This document shows, one piece after another, positions 1 to 12,073 of a stretch of 64,000 nt of DNA. A program made the translations under genes and the position numbers. The first letter of the stretch is position 1. The number at the start of each line of letters is the position of its first letter. The DNA is from Lichenibacterium minor. GTDB taxonomy: Bacteria; Pseudomonadota; Alphaproteobacteria; Rhizobiales; Beijerinckiaceae. Where the stretch lies: the NCBI RefSeq assembly GCF_004137685.1, contig NZ_QYBB01000001.1:62001-126000 (forward strand), read 5' to 3'. The notes under the pieces were generated by a model. It searched no databases. It was not told the DNA's origin and saw nothing but the letters and a program-made list of their open reading frames with translations.

Positions 1-2523
<2,523 letters not shown>

Positions 2524-2524
<1 letters not shown>

Positions 2525-3237
2525 TGAGCGCCATGACGGCCGAGAACGACGCCTACGAGACCCGCCGGTCGCAGATCGAGACCTATTTCGACCGCACCGC
2601 GGCCGAAACCTGGCGGCGCCTCACCTCCGACGCGCCGGTGTCGGGCATCCGCGCCACCGTGCGTGCCGGGCGCGACCGCATGCGCACGACCCTGCTGTCC
2701 CGCCTGCCGGCCGACCTCGCCGGCCGCCGCCTGTTCGACGCCGGCTGCGGCACGGGGGCGCTCGCCATCGAGGCGGCGCGGCGCGGCGCCGACGTCGTGG
2801 CGGTCGACATCTCGCCGACGCTGGTGGGCTTCGCCCGCGAGCGGGTGCCGGCGGGCCTGCGTGGCTCCGTGCGCTTCGAGGCCGGCGACATGCTGGGCGG
2901 CGGCCACGGCCGCTTCGACCACGTCGTCGCCATGGACTCGCTGATCCACTACGACCTCGCCGACATCGTCCGCATGGCGGAGCGGCTGGCTGCCGCCTGC
3001 GACGGCACGCTGCTCTTCACCTTCGCGCCGCGCACGAAGCTTCTCGCGGCCATGCACGCGGTCGGCCGGCTGTTCCCGCGCGGCGAGCGCTCGCCGTCGC
3101 TCGTGCCCGTCGGCGAGGCCGCGCTGCGCCGCCGCCTCGCCGCGGCCCCCGGCCTGTCGGGCTGGGAAGCGGGGTGGAGCGAGCGGGTCGCCAGCGGCTT
3201 CTACACCAGCCAGGCCATCGAAGCGGTGCGCCGATGA
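2524..3237 (+). CDS. bchM: Mg-protoporphyrin IX O-methyltransferase
   Basis: 237 aa SAM-dependent methyltransferase that methylates the 13-propionate of Mg-protoporphyrin IX, making the substrate of the AcsF cyclase encoded further down this operon. The SAM-binding motif I, LFDAGCGTGALAIE, sits at about residues 70-83, followed by VVAVDIS and the BchM-type segment MDSLIHYDL. The ATG overlaps the bchL TGA by one base, and the TGA overlaps the lhaA ATG (ATGA), so translation is probably coupled on both sides. Length matches the family. Confidence 0.96.
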
Positions 3238-4688
3238 AGCTCCGCGCCCCCACGCCCTTCGCGCTGCTGCGATCCGTCGCCCGCACGGTGCCGTTCGGCG
3301 ACGCCGGCACGGCCGAGCTGCCGCTCGGCCGCCTGCTGCGGCTGTCGCTGTTCCAGGTGTCGGTCGGCATGGCGCTGGTGCTGCTCAACGGCACGCTGAA
3401 CCGCGTCATGGTGATCGAGCTCGGCCTGCCGGTGTCCTTCGTGGCCTTTCTGATCGCGCTGCCGCTGATCGTGGCGCCGTTCCGCGCCCTGATCGGGCAG
3501 AAGTCGGACCACCACCGCTCGATCATCGGCTGGCGCCGCGTGCCCTACGTGTGGATGGGGACGCTGCTGCAGTTCGGCGGCTTCGCCCTGATGCCCTTCG
3601 GCCTGCTGGTGCTGAGCGACCACGACTCCCGCACCACGGCGGTCGGGCACGTCGGCCTGTCGCTGGCTTTCATCCTGGTGGGCGCCGGCCTCCACACCGT
3701 GCAGACCGCCGGCCTCGCGCTCGCCACCGACCTCGCCCCGCCGGCGTCGCGCCCCCGGGTCGTCGCCATGCTGTATTCCATGCTGCTCGTCGGCATGGTG
3801 GTCAGCGCGCTGCTGTTCGGCTGGCTCCTGCGCGACTTCGACGCCACGCGCCTCATCCGCTGCATCCACGCCGCCGCGCTCGCCACCTTCCTGCTCAACA
3901 CGATCGGGGTTTGGAACCAGGAGCGCCGCACGGCGCACAAGCCCGGCTCGCCCGAGCCCGTGCCCACGCTCGGCCAGTCGTGGCGGGCGCTCGACCGGAC
4001 GCGCCGCCCGGTGCGGCTGCTCGGCGCCCTGGCGCTCGGCACCGCCGCCTTCGGCATGCAGGACGTGCTGCTGGAGCCCTACGGCGGGGCGGTCTTCGGC
4101 CTGTCGGTGTCCGGCACCACGCTGCTGACCGCGCTCCTGGCCGCAGGCACGCTCCTCGCGTTCGCCCTGGCGGCGCGCATGCTCGGCCGCGGCGCCGACG
4201 CCCACCTCATCGGGGCGCTCGGCCTCGCGGCCGGCATCCCCGCCGTGGTGGCGATGATCTTCGCCGGCGCCCTCCATTCCTTGTGGCTGTTCGGGACCGG
4301 CACGGCCGCCATCGGCTTCGGCGGCGGCCTTTTCGCGGTGGGCACGCTGACGGCCGCCATGGCGCTCGGGGGCTCTTCGCGCAACGGACTGGCGCTCGGC
4401 CTGTGGGGCGCCGTGCAGGCGACGGCCGCGGGCGTCGCCATCGCGGCCGGCGGCGGCCTGCGCGACCTCGTCGAATCGCCCGGCGTCGCCGCGCTGTTCG
4501 GCCCGGCCCTCGCCGACGCGTCCGCGGGCTACGGGGTGGTGTACCACGTCGAGCTCGCCCTGCTGTTCGCCGGCTTGGCCGTGCTCGGCCCGATGGTGCG
4601 CCTGCCCGGCGCCGACGCCGCCCAGGGACGCCTCGCCGCAGCGCGCCGGGCGCGGGCCGCCGCTGCCCTCGTCCAGACCCGAAACTGA
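3234..4688 (+). CDS. lhaA: LhaA/PucC-family (BCH2) light-harvesting complex assembly protein
   Basis: 484 aa polytopic inner-membrane protein of the BCH2 branch of the major facilitator superfamily. It is very hydrophobic, with about 12 predicted membrane segments. The N-terminal portion includes the characteristic LFQVSVGMALVLLNGTLNRVMVIELGLP region (residues about 36-63) and GQKSDHHRSIIGWRRVPYVW. LhaA is needed for assembly of LH1, presumably by handling bacteriochlorophyll or LH polypeptides. Position between bchM and puhA is the conserved alphaproteobacterial arrangement and separates it from the LH2-linked paralogue PucC. It starts inside the last codons of bchM; puhA begins 15 nt after its stop, with a GCGGAG ribosome-binding site between. 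Confidence 0.94.
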   Translation: MKLRAPTPFALLRSVARTVPFGDAGTAELPLGRLLRLSLFQVSVGMALVLLNGTLNRVMVIELGLPVSFVAFLIALPLIVAPFRALIGQKSDHHRSIIGWRRVPYVWMGTLLQFGGFALMPFGLLVLSDHDSRTTAVGHVGLSLAFILVGAGLHTVQTAGLALATDLAPPASRPRVVAMLYSMLLVGMVVSALLFGWLLRDFDATRLIRCIHAAALATFLLNTIGVWNQERRTAHKPGSPEPVPTLGQSWRALDRTRRPVRLLGALALGTAAFGMQDVLLEPYGGAVFGLSVSGTTLLTALLAAGTLLAFALAARMLGRGADAHLIGALGLAAGIPAVVAMIFAGALHSLWLFGTGTAAIGFGGGLFAVGTLTAAMALGGSSRNGLALGLWGAVQATAAGVAIAAGGGLRDLVESPGVAALFGPALADASAGYGVVYHVELALLFAGLAVLGPMVRLPGADAAQGRLAAARRARAAAALVQTRN

Positions 4689-4703
4689 ACCGCGGAGCCC
4701 CCC

Positions 4704-5495
4704 ATGCCGCACGTCAACTTCACGCAGCAGATCGACATCCCCGAAGTGCTGTTCATCCTCTTCCTGCTGTTCTTCCTCGGGCTGGTGTACCATCTGCGCA
4801 TGGAGGACAAGCGCGAAGGCTACCCGCTCGAGTCCGACCGCACGGACCGCACCGGCGGCCGCGTGCAGGTGGTGGGGTTCCCCCCCATGCCGAAGCCCAA
4901 GGTGTTCCTGCGCAAGTTCGGCGAACCCATCCTGGCGCCCGGCCCCCGCGAGGAGCGCGACCTCACCGGCATCTTGGTCCCGCTGCACGACTTTCCCGGG
5001 TCCCCCTACGTGCCGACCGGCGACCCGCTGGTCGACGGCGTGGGCCCTGCGTCCTACGCCTTGAAGGAAGAGGTGCCGGACCTGACCTGGCACGGCGAGC
5101 CCAACATCAGGCCGCTGCGCAAGATGCCCGAGCACGCGCTCGAGGGCACCGAGACGAGCCCGATCGGCATGGACGTGGTGACGCGCGACGGCGTGAAGGT
5201 GGGCACGATCGCCGACCTGTGGATCAACGTGTCCGAGCTGTTCGGGCGCTACTTCGAGGTGCAGGTCATGCCGCAGTTCGGCAACGACCGCGTGATCCTC
5301 CCGGTCGCCTTCGCGGACATCCGCCCGCGCGACAAGATGGCGGTGGTGGGCATGCTGACGGCGACGCAGTTCGCCAAGGTGCCGCGCCTCGCCGTGCCGG
5401 ACATCATCAACCTGCGCGAGGAAGACCGCATCAACGCCTACTACGCGGGCGGCCACCTTTACAGCAAGCCGATGGAGAGGGAGGACAAGGCATGA
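4704..5495 (+). CDS. puhA: Photosynthetic reaction centre subunit H
   Basis: 263 aa. Non-cofactor subunit of the type-II reaction centre that caps PufL/PufM on the cytoplasmic side and helps proton transfer to quinone B. One N-terminal membrane helix (about residues 13-31, FILFLLFFLGLVYHL) is followed by EDKREGYPLE and a cytoplasmic PRC-barrel domain (about 135-245) with the typical SPIGMDVV...VKVGTIADLWIN stretch. Length is normal for alphaproteobacteria (254-263 aa). Its TGA overlaps the puhB ATG. The partner genes pufL and pufM are not in the window. Confidence 0.97.
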   Translation: MPHVNFTQQIDIPEVLFILFLLFFLGLVYHLRMEDKREGYPLESDRTDRTGGRVQVVGFPPMPKPKVFLRKFGEPILAPGPREERDLTGILVPLHDFPGSPYVPTGDPLVDGVGPASYALKEEVPDLTWHGEPNIRPLRKMPEHALEGTETSPIGMDVVTRDGVKVGTIADLWINVSELFGRYFEVQVMPQFGNDRVILPVAFADIRPRDKMAVVGMLTATQFAKVPRLAVPDIINLREEDRINAYYAGGHLYSKPMEREDKA

Positions 5496-6190
5496 GCGAG
5501 TTCAGCGACATCCCGCGCGAGATCGGCGCCGCCGACCTCCCCGCCGGCGAAACCGTGCTGTGGCGCGGCAAGCCGGACTGGCGCCACCTGGCGCTCGAAG
5601 CCTTCGGGGCGCCCTGGGTGCTGTTCTACTTCGTCGGCATCGGCGTGTGGCACCTCGCCACGACCCTGCATGACGGCGGCACCCGCGCCCAGGCGCTGGC
5701 CGACTTCTCCGTCGTGCTCATGCCGATGGCGCTCGCCCTGTCGCTGGTGTGCCTGCTGGCCTGGCTGTCCGCCCGCGCCACGGTGTTCACCGTGACCGAC
5801 CGCCGGCTCGTCATGTGCTACGGGGTGGCGCTGCCGGCGCTGATCAACCTGCCGCTCGACACCATCGAGGCCATGCGGGTGCGCCGCGGCTTCGCGGGCC
5901 GGGGCGACCTCGCCTTCACACTGCCGCGGAAAGGCCGCTTGGCCTTTCACCAGCTTTGGCCCTACGCTCGGCCTTGGCACCTGTTCCCCGCTTCGCCGAT
6001 GATGCGGGCCGTGCCCAGGATCGAGGAGGTCAAGGTGATCGTGGCCGGAGCCCTCAGGGTCGCCGCCGAGCGCGAAGCGCTCCGCCTCGGCCGCACGATC
6101 GACGCCCCGGCGGTGCAGCCGGCGCCCGTGGCCCAGCCGGGCGGCTACGGCCCGCACGGCGCGGCGCAGCCCGCCGGCGCGGCGGCCTGA
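5492..6190 (+). CDS. puhB: Photosynthetic complex putative assembly protein PuhB
   Basis: 232 aa membrane protein with a PH-like cytoplasmic region, known in Rhodobacter to help reaction-centre assembly. The family signature near the N-terminus, LPAGETVLWRGKPDW (residues 16-30), is present. Two hydrophobic spans follow at about 39-57 and 73-93, then a TVFTVTDRRLVM motif and a Pro/Ala-rich tail. It overlaps puhA by 4 nt and lies 4 nt before puhC, so it belongs to the same transcript. The assembly role is known for the family rather than visible in this sequence. Confidence 0.94.
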   Translation: MSEFSDIPREIGAADLPAGETVLWRGKPDWRHLALEAFGAPWVLFYFVGIGVWHLATTLHDGGTRAQALADFSVVLMPMALALSLVCLLAWLSARATVFTVTDRRLVMCYGVALPALINLPLDTIEAMRVRRGFAGRGDLAFTLPRKGRLAFHQLWPYARPWHLFPASPMMRAVPRIEEVKVIVAGALRVAAEREALRLGRTIDAPAVQPAPVAQPGGYGPHGAAQPAGAAA

Positions 6191-6194
6191 GCCG

Positions 6195-6689
6195 ATGAGC
6201 GTCGACGCCCTCAAGGCCCTCGCGGCCAGCCCCTATCCGGACCCGAACCACCCGCTGCCCAAGCCGATCGTGGCCGGCGGCGCGGCCCTGATGGTGGCGA
6301 CCGTGGCGTTCTGCGCCTTCGGCCACGCCACCGGCATCGGCCGCACGGTCGAGCCCGCCCCCGTGGCGGTGGTGAGCCGCGACCTCGTCTTCACCGAAAA
6401 CGACGACAAGACCCTCACGGTGCGGGACGCGGACCGGGGCGGGCAGGTCGTGAAGGACTTCGACCCCGAGGACGCCGGCTTCATCCGCGCCCTGGTGCGC
6501 GGCATGCTGCGCAACCGCACCCGCTACGGCGAGCCGGCCGTGGGCGCCTTCCGGGTGTCGCTGGCCCGCGACGGCGGCGTGTGGCTGCAGGACCTCGGCA
6601 CGCACCAGAACGTCGACCTGCGCGCCTTCGGCCCCACCCAGGTGCAGGCCTTCGCGCAGTTCGTGAGGCCGGAGGAGGTGGCGCGATGA
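6195..6689 (+). CDS. puhC: Photosynthetic complex assembly protein PuhC
   Basis: 164 aa membrane-anchored protein with one hydrophobic segment (about residues 25-44) and a soluble, probably periplasmic, C-terminal domain. PuhC is required for normal levels of the reaction centre-LH1 core in Rhodobacter. Its place between puhB and acsF and its size support the assignment. The conserved C-terminal region [18 protein letters not shown] is visible. The ATG is 4 nt after the puhB stop, and the TGA overlaps the next start. Confidence 0.9.
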   Translation: MSVDALKALAASPYPDPNHPLPKPIVAGGAALMVATVAFCAFGHATGIGRTVEPAPVAVVSRDLVFTENDDKTLTVRDADRGGQVVKDFDPEDAGFIRALVRGMLRNRTRYGEPAVGAFRVSLARDGGVWLQDLGTHQNVDLRAFGPTQVQAFAQFVRPEEVAR

Positions 6690-6991
6690 GGTGGAGATCG
6701 CCCTTCGGCGGCAGAAGCGTCGAGGTCACCTGCACGCTGGAGGTGGAGAACACCTTCGAAGCGCTTCACGCCCACGTCCGCCTCGACGGCGGCGTGGTGA
6801 TCGAGCCCGGCGACGAGGTGCTGGTCCACGGCGATCCCGTGCAGGTGCCGTTCGGCGAAACCCGCATCCTGCGCCGCCGTGCCACCATCCGGCGCGCCGG
6901 CGCGGTGGAGCGGCTGTGGACGCGGTTGACCGGCGACTTCGAATTCATGGAACTGTGCGAGTTCAGCTTCTCAGGGGAACAGCTCCGATGA
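6686..6991 (+). CDS. Conserved hypothetical protein of the puh-acsF operon
   Basis: 101 aa soluble, basic protein without signal peptide or membrane segment. It begins by overlapping the puhC stop and ends by overlapping the acsF start, so it is a translationally embedded member of the photosynthesis operon. A central stretch reads [21 protein letters not shown] and the end is rich in aromatic and acidic residues ([12 protein letters not shown]). It occupies the position of puhD of Rhodobacter capsulatus but is about twice as long, so homology to PuhD is not established. Likely roles, inferred from context only, are reaction-centre assembly or support of the AcsF cyclase. Confidence 0.85.
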   Translation: MRWRSPFGGRSVEVTCTLEVENTFEALHAHVRLDGGVVIEPGDEVLVHGDPVQVPFGETRILRRRATIRRAGAVERLWTRLTGDFEFMELCEFSFSGEQLR

Positions 6992-8094
6992 GCGCCATCG
7001 TTTCCGAACGCGCGCCGCTCCGCGACGGGGTCCCGGCCGCCGCGGCGGCTCCCGTCGCCGACACCGACCAGCTCGCCCGCGAGGACACGCTCCTCGCGCC
7101 GCGCTTCTACACCACGGATTTCGTGAAGCTCGACCGCACCGACGTGTCGAGCGTGCGGGGCGAATGGGACGCGCTGATCGCCGAGCTGAAGTCCGACCCC
7201 AACCGCCACCACTTCAAGCGCACGGAGGAGTGGGACAGGATCGACCTCGCGGCGCTGCCCGAAGGGCTGCGCAAGGAATTCGTCGACTTCCTCGTCAGCT
7301 CGCTCACGGCCGAGTTCTCGGGCTGCATCCTCTACAAGGAGATGAAGCGGCGCGGCAAGAACGCCGACATCAAGGAACTGTTCACCTACATGAGCCGCGA
7401 CGAGGCCCGCCACGCGGGCTTCATCAACGACGCGCTGAAGGAGTTCGGCATCGGCGTCAACCTCGGCTTCCTCACCAAGGCGAAGAAATACACGTTCTTC
7501 CAGCCGAAGTTCATCTTCTATGCGACCTACCTCAGCGAGAAGATCGGCTACGCCCGCTACATCACCATCTTCCGCCTCCTCGAGCGGCACCCGGAGCGGC
7601 GCTTCCACCCGATCTTCAAGTGGTTCGAGAAGTGGTGCAACGACGAGTTCCGCCACGGCGAAGCCTTCGCGATCCTGATGCGCAGCGACCCGAAGCTGTT
7701 GTCCGGCGTCAACAAGCTGTGGATCCGCTTCTTCCTGCTCGCCGTCTACGCCACGATGTACGTGCGCGACCACCAGCGCCCGGCCTTCCACGAGGCGCTC
7801 GGCATCGACCCGACCGACTACGACCACCGCGTCTTCGACATCACCTCCGAGATCACCAGGCAGGTGTTCCCGCTGGTGCTCGACACCCACGACGCGCGCT
7901 TTCGCGCCGGCCTGGAGCGCATCCGCCTGTCGTCCGTGCGGATCGCCGAAGCCCGCCGCCGGGGCGGTGCGATCGGGACGCTGAAGCGCTACGCCGGCAT
8001 CGCCGCCAACGCTTGGACGTTCCTGCGCCTCTACACGCTGCCGGCCAAGCCCAACGCCCGTCCCGCGTCGAGCCACCTGAAACCGGTGTGGTGA
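6988..8094 (+). CDS. acsF: Aerobic Mg-protoporphyrin IX monomethyl ester (oxidative) cyclase
   Basis: 368 aa non-haem di-iron oxygenase that uses O2 to form the isocyclic ring of (bacterio)chlorophyll, acting on the product of BchM. The ferritin-like ligand motifs are present: E109 in the TAEFSG segment, DEARH at 138-142, E184 in TYLSEK, and DEFRH at 219-223. Presence of AcsF rather than only the anaerobic BchE indicates bacteriochlorophyll synthesis under oxygen. It is the last gene of the operon here; puhE and hemA, which often follow, are absent and an opposite-strand gene comes next. Confidence 0.97.
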   Translation: MSAIVSERAPLRDGVPAAAAAPVADTDQLAREDTLLAPRFYTTDFVKLDRTDVSSVRGEWDALIAELKSDPNRHHFKRTEEWDRIDLAALPEGLRKEFVDFLVSSLTAEFSGCILYKEMKRRGKNADIKELFTYMSRDEARHAGFINDALKEFGIGVNLGFLTKAKKYTFFQPKFIFYATYLSEKIGYARYITIFRLLERHPERRFHPIFKWFEKWCNDEFRHGEAFAILMRSDPKLLSGVNKLWIRFFLLAVYATMYVRDHQRPAFHEALGIDPTDYDHRVFDITSEITRQVFPLVLDTHDARFRAGLERIRLSSVRIAEARRRGGAIGTLKRYAGIAANAWTFLRLYTLPAKPNARPASSHLKPVW

Positions 8095-8170
8095 GCGCCG
8101 GCCCGACGAGGTCTGGGGCGGGCTGCGCGGCGAAGCCTCGCGGGCGCTGATACCGGCTCGCGGGCGCCGT

Positions 8171-8188
8171 TCCGGGGCCGGCCCCGGA
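8171..8188. repeat. Perfect 18-nt GC palindrome after acsF
   Basis: TCCGGGGCC directly abuts its reverse complement in the noncoding stretch 8095-8287. It could fold into a strong hairpin and slow or end transcription of the photosynthesis operon, but no U-rich tail follows, so a rho-independent terminator is not demonstrated. Nothing else is recognised in this gap. Confidence 0.35.
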
Positions 8189-8287
8189 CCCCGTCGGGAC
8201 GGCCGCGGCGGATCCCGGCCGGCCGCGCCCCGTCGAAGCGACGGGATCCCCGATCTCCGCTCCGCCCGGGACGCCGCCGTGGAGGGC

Positions 8288-8554
8288 TCAGCGCCACCGT
8301 CGGCGCTCCTCCGCGCGCCGCCGCAGCGCCAGCGACGGGTCGGCGTCGAAGGCGAGCGCCGAAGCGTCCCGTAGGTCGCCCGGCGTCAGCCCGATGTCGC
8401 GCAACTCGTGGGCGTCGAGCCCGGCCAACTGGTGCATGAGCGCCCGCGCCCGGTAGACCCGCACCGGCCATCCCGCCGCCGACCGCAGCGCGGCCCACAC
8501 GGCCACCGTGGCGTCGCTCCGCGTCGTCCCGAGGCTCCTGGCTGAATCCGTCAT
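8288..8554 (-). CDS. DUF1127 small protein
   Basis: 88 aa. The C-terminal half carries the DUF1127 pattern (LAGLDAHELRDIGLTPGDL, about residues 44-62): Leu-rich, basic, ending in an Arg-rich tail. Some small DUF1127 proteins affect phosphate, carbon or RNA metabolism in alphaproteobacteria. The ATG at 8554 was preferred to an in-frame start 20 codons upstream because the extra residues are not family-like. It is divergent from the MocR regulator; the 105-nt gap is probably a shared control region. Confidence 0.8.
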   Translation of the reverse strand: MTDSARSLGTTRSDATVAVWAALRSAAGWPVRVYRARALMHQLAGLDAHELRDIGLTPGDLRDASALAFDADPSLALRRRAEERRRWR

Positions 8555-8607
8555 GGTGTTTCCCTTCCGATGCCGGCCAGAATGAGGGTCGAGCGCTGGT
8601 GCAAACA

Positions 8608-8640
8608 GGGACACTCAGGTACACTTCGGCGAAACTGTCC
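8608..8640. promoter_or_regulatory. Possible MocR operator in divergent promoter region
   Basis: GGGACA (8608-8613) and TGTCC (8636-8640) form separated inverted half-sites just upstream of the MocR-type regulator start. Regulators of this family commonly bind paired repeats in the gap between themselves and a divergent gene. Only the sequence symmetry and position support this call. Confidence 0.3.
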
Positions 8641-8659
8641 GGCCCGAAGACCAGCACAG

Positions 8660-10072
8660 ATGCACGATCTCGTTTCCCAGCCGATCGCCTCCGGCACCCG
8701 CGTCGGCGCCGTCATGGCGGACATCCGGGGGCGGATCGCGTCGCGCCGCCTCGCCCCCGGCGCCCGCCTGCCCTCCGTCCGGGAGTTCGCCCAGGCGCTG
8801 GGCGTGTCGAAGTCGACCGTGGTGGACGCCTACGAGCGGCTGGTCGCCGAGGGCGCCATCGCGTCCCGCCGCGGCTCGGGTTTCTACGTGGAGGGCACCA
8901 CGCGCCCGTTGTCGCTGCAGAGCCTGCGCCCCGACCTCGACCGCGCCATCGACCCGCTGTGGATGACGCGCCAGAACCTGTCCTGCGGGCCGGACGTGCT
9001 GAAACCCGGCTGGGGCCTGCTGCCGGACAGCTATATGCCCGATGAGGCGGTGCAGCGGGCGCTGCGCGACATCGCGCGCGACCCGGACCCGGCCGGCCGC
9101 CTGCGCTACGCCAGCCCGCTCGGCCTGGCGCCGCTCCGCGAGCAGATCGCCCTGCACCTGGGCGCCCGCGGCGTCGCGGCCGAGCCGGACCGGGTGATGC
9201 TGGCCGATTCGGTCAGCCACGGGCTCGACCTCGTGCTGCGCTACCTCATCGAACCCGGCGAAACCGTGCTGGTCGACGACCCCTGCTACTTCAACTTTCT
9301 CGCCCTGCTGCTCAGCCACCGCGCCCGCGTGGTGTCGGTGCCGTTCGGCGCCGACGGCGTCGACGTCGAGGCGCTGGCACGCGTGATCGCCGCCGAGCGG
9401 CCCCGCATCTACCTGACCACGGCCGGGCCGCAGAACCCCACGGGCGCCACCCTGTCGGCCGCCACGGCCCATCGCGTGCTGACCCTCGCCGAGCGCCACG
9501 ACATGATCGTCGTCGAGGACGACTGCTTCGCCGATTTCGAGCCGGAGCCTTCCCCGCGCCTCGCCGCCGCGGACGGCCTCCGCCGCGTGGTGCTGGTCGG
9601 CGGCTTCTCGAAGACGGTGTCGGGCGCGATGCGCAACGGCTTCGTCGTGGCGCGGCCGGACTGGATCGAAGGGCTGATCGACCTCAAGCTGTCGACCTGC
9701 CACAGCGGCAGCAACCTGTCGGCGCAGGTGGCCCACCGCGTGCTGTCGAGCGGCACCTACAAGCGCCACGTCGAAGCGCTGCGCGGCAAGCTCGCGCGGG
9801 ACCGCGCGCTGACGCTGGCCCGGCTTCGCGCCTGCGGGCTCGCCCCGATGCTGGAGCCGCGGTCGGGTCCCTACCTGTGGGCGGAGCTTCCCGGCGGCCT
9901 CGACGCCGCCGCGGTGGCGCGCTTCGCGCTGGAGGAGGACGTGCTGCTCGCCCCGGGCGACGTGTTCAGCGCGTCCCGCTCGTCGACGGGGTTCCTGCGC
10001 TTCAACGCCGCCGCCTGCGCCGAGCCGCGCATCTTCGAGGTGCTGGCGCGCGCGATCGAGCGCGCCGGCTGA
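8660..10072 (+). CDS. MocR-family regulator (GntR helix-turn-helix fused to aminotransferase fold)
   Basis: 470 aa. An N-terminal winged helix of the GntR type (about residues 10-78; RLPSVREFAQALGVSKSTVVDAYERL) is fused to a fold-type I aminotransferase domain (about 110-470). The PLP-binding lysine is K318 in GGFSKTVSG, and the substrate/PLP motif AGPQNPTGA is present. Such proteins sense PLP or amino-group ligands and rarely act as enzymes. The start at 8660 gives a normal family length; an ATG 30 codons upstream would add non-conserved sequence. The target is unknown; autoregulation and control of the divergent DUF1127 gene are plausible. A PdxR-type role (PLP homeostasis) is possible but unproven. 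Confidence 0.9.
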   Translation: MHDLVSQPIASGTRVGAVMADIRGRIASRRLAPGARLPSVREFAQALGVSKSTVVDAYERLVAEGAIASRRGSGFYVEGTTRPLSLQSLRPDLDRAIDPLWMTRQNLSCGPDVLKPGWGLLPDSYMPDEAVQRALRDIARDPDPAGRLRYASPLGLAPLREQIALHLGARGVAAEPDRVMLADSVSHGLDLVLRYLIEPGETVLVDDPCYFNFLALLLSHRARVVSVPFGADGVDVEALARVIAAERPRIYLTTAGPQNPTGATLSAATAHRVLTLAERHDMIVVEDDCFADFEPEPSPRLAAADGLRRVVLVGGFSKTVSGAMRNGFVVARPDWIEGLIDLKLSTCHSGSNLSAQVAHRVLSSGTYKRHVEALRGKLARDRALTLARLRACGLAPMLEPRSGPYLWAELPGGLDAAAVARFALEEDVLLAPGDVFSASRSSTGFLRFNAAACAEPRIFEVLARAIERAG

Positions 10073-10075
10073 CCG

Positions 10076-11785
10076 TCAGGCCGCGGCGGGCGGCGTCCCC
10101 CGCCCCGCCAGAAACGCGACCTGTTCGGCGATGAGCCCGCCGTCGAGCGCCTTGGCGACGAGGGCCCGCGTTTCGGGGATGCCGTAGAGCACCGCGAAGG
10201 AGCCGAAGCGCGGCCCCCGCTCCTCGCCGAGCAGCACCTGGTAGAGCGTGTTGAACCACTCGTTCGACACGCCCGGCCGCTCCGGCGTGGCGGTCTTGGC
10301 CTTGAAGTCCTGATAGCGGGGGATCGGCCGCGCCACGTCGTAGAGCGCCGCCTGCACGTCCTCGGCAGACGCGCCCTCGGGCAGCGCCGCCAGCGCGGCA
10401 TCGAGCGCCAGCAGGGCGCCGCGCTCGACGTCGTCGGGCGCGCGGTAGCGCTTTGCGGGACGCACGAAGTCGCGGAAGAAGCGCACCGCGTAGCCGACCA
10501 GCCCGTCGAGCCGCGGATGCGTGTCGGGCGACACGCCCGGGGCATAGCGGCGGAGAAAGCCCCACAACACCGCCGGATCCTCGCTGTTGGCCACGGCGGC
10601 GAGGTTCAGCAGCATGACGAAGGACACCGTGGTGCCGCTGCCGCCCTCGGGCGAGAGCCGCTCCGGCTCCGGCGGCGCGCCGGCATGGATGTGCCAGGCC
10701 GGGTTGCCGAGCCGTTCCTTGTCGCCCTGCCGCCCGAAAGCGTCGAGGAACCCGAGATACTCGTCCACCGCCCGCGGGATGACGTCGAAGAACAACCGCT
10801 TCGCCGCCGACGGCTTCTGGAACATGAAGAGCGACAGGCTTTCGGGCGACGCGTAGGTGAGCCAGTCGTCGATCGACAGGCCGTTGCCCTTCGACTTGGA
10901 GATCTTCTGGCCGTTCTCGTCGAGGAAGAGCTCGTAGTTGAATCCCTCGGGCGGCTCGGAGCCGAGCGCGCGCACGATCTGCCCGGACAGCTTCACCGAG
11001 TCGATCAGGTCCTTGCCGGCCATCTCGTAGTCGACGCCGAGCGCGTGCCAGCGCATCGCCCAATCGGGCTTCCACTGCAGCTTGCACCGGCCGCCCGTCA
11101 CCGGCGTCTCGAACAGGGTGCCGGAGACGGGATCGCGCCAGGAGATCGTGCCGGCCGCGACGTCGTGCGACACCAGCGGCACCTGCATCACGACGCCGCT
11201 TTCGGGGTGGATGGGCAGGAACGGGCAGTAGGTGGCGGCCCGCTCGGCCCCGAGGCTCGGCACCATGATCCTCATCACGGCGTCGAGCCGCTGGAGCATC
11301 AGCAGCAGCGCCGCGTCGAAGCGGCCGGCGCGGTACAGTTCGGTCGACGACACGAACTCGTAGTCGAAGCCGAAGCGGTCCAGGAAAGCGCGCAGCCGCG
11401 CGTTGTTGGCGTGGCCGAAGCTGATGCCGGGCTCGATCGGGTCGGGCACCTCGGTCAGCGGCCGGCCGAGGTGCTGGCGCAGCATCTCCTGGTTCGGCAC
11501 GTTGTCGGGCACCTTGCGGAGCCCGTCCATGTCGTCGGAGAAGCACACGAGGCGCGTCGGGATGCGGTCGCCCGTGAGCGCCCGGAAGGCGTGGCGCACC
11601 ATGGAGGTGCGGGCGACCTCGCCGAAGGTGCCGATGTGGGGCAGGCCCGAGGGGCCGTAGCCCGTCTCGAACAGCACGCTCCCTTGCCCGGTGCGCTCGA
11701 CGCGCTTCACGAGCTTGCGGGCTTCCTCGAACGGCCAGGCGGTGGCGGAGCCGAGGATGTCGGCCGGCATGGCGAGGGGCGGCAT
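10076..11785 (-). CDS. lysS: Lysyl-tRNA synthetase, class I (archaeal type)
   Basis: 569 aa. Charges tRNA-Lys with lysine using a Rossmann-fold class I catalytic core unrelated to the common class II LysRS. The HIGH-type motif is HIGT at 50-53 ([15 protein letters not shown]) and the KMSKS-type motif is KISKS at 294-298. The C-terminal region is the anticodon-binding helical domain. Class I LysRS is usual in alphaproteobacteria. The ATG at 11785 precedes [12 protein letters not shown]; a second in-frame ATG five codons later is an alternative. It is convergent with the MocR gene (3 nt between stops). Confidence 0.95.
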   Translation of the reverse strand: MPPLAMPADILGSATAWPFEEARKLVKRVERTGQGSVLFETGYGPSGLPHIGTFGEVARTSMVRHAFRALTGDRIPTRLVCFSDDMDGLRKVPDNVPNQEMLRQHLGRPLTEVPDPIEPGISFGHANNARLRAFLDRFGFDYEFVSSTELYRAGRFDAALLLMLQRLDAVMRIMVPSLGAERAATYCPFLPIHPESGVVMQVPLVSHDVAAGTISWRDPVSGTLFETPVTGGRCKLQWKPDWAMRWHALGVDYEMAGKDLIDSVKLSGQIVRALGSEPPEGFNYELFLDENGQKISKSKGNGLSIDDWLTYASPESLSLFMFQKPSAAKRLFFDVIPRAVDEYLGFLDAFGRQGDKERLGNPAWHIHAGAPPEPERLSPEGGSGTTVSFVMLLNLAAVANSEDPAVLWGFLRRYAPGVSPDTHPRLDGLVGYAVRFFRDFVRPAKRYRAPDDVERGALLALDAALAALPEGASAEDVQAALYDVARPIPRYQDFKAKTATPERPGVSNEWFNTLYQVLLGEERGPRFGSFAVLYGIPETRALVAKALDGGLIAEQVAFLAGRGTPPAAA

Positions 11786-12012
11786 CGTGGTGGTGACCTC
11801 GTTGGTTTTCGTCGGAACGCGCCGCGGCGCGATGTCTCTCCCCCGGTCACAAACACGGCCCCCGCGGCTTTGCAATGGCGCCCGCGCCGCCCACACGGCC
11901 GCGCCTCGGCCGCCATTTCGCCTGCGGCCCCGAGGGGGACCGCGCCTCCCGGGACGCGTGTGAGTGCAATCGAGGGGCATTCACCCTGTCGACGGTGCCG
12001 CACAGCTAGATA

Positions 12013-12040
12013 TTGACCTTTTTTAGCTCACATATCATAC
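12013..12040 (+). promoter_or_regulatory. Candidate promoter of the XRE-cupin regulator
   Basis: An unusually AT-rich island in a GC-rich region. TTGACC (12013-12018) resembles a -35 element; TATCAT (12033-12038) or TCATAC (12035-12040) could be the -10 with a 14-16 nt spacer. The regulator gene starts about 35 nt downstream. Confidence 0.45.
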
Positions 12041-12073
12041 GTTGAACATGACCTCAGGTTGACGGATCATCCG

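Noticed and set aside
3201..5456. 751-aa open frame on the minus strand across lhaA and puhA
   Set aside because: Composition is Arg/His/Gly/Asp-rich without hydrophobic core or known domain; it is the antisense shadow of well-identified genes in GC-rich DNA.
8095..8287. Possible puhE remnant after acsF
   Set aside because: No frame with a membrane profile or PuhE-like sequence; only GC palindromes.
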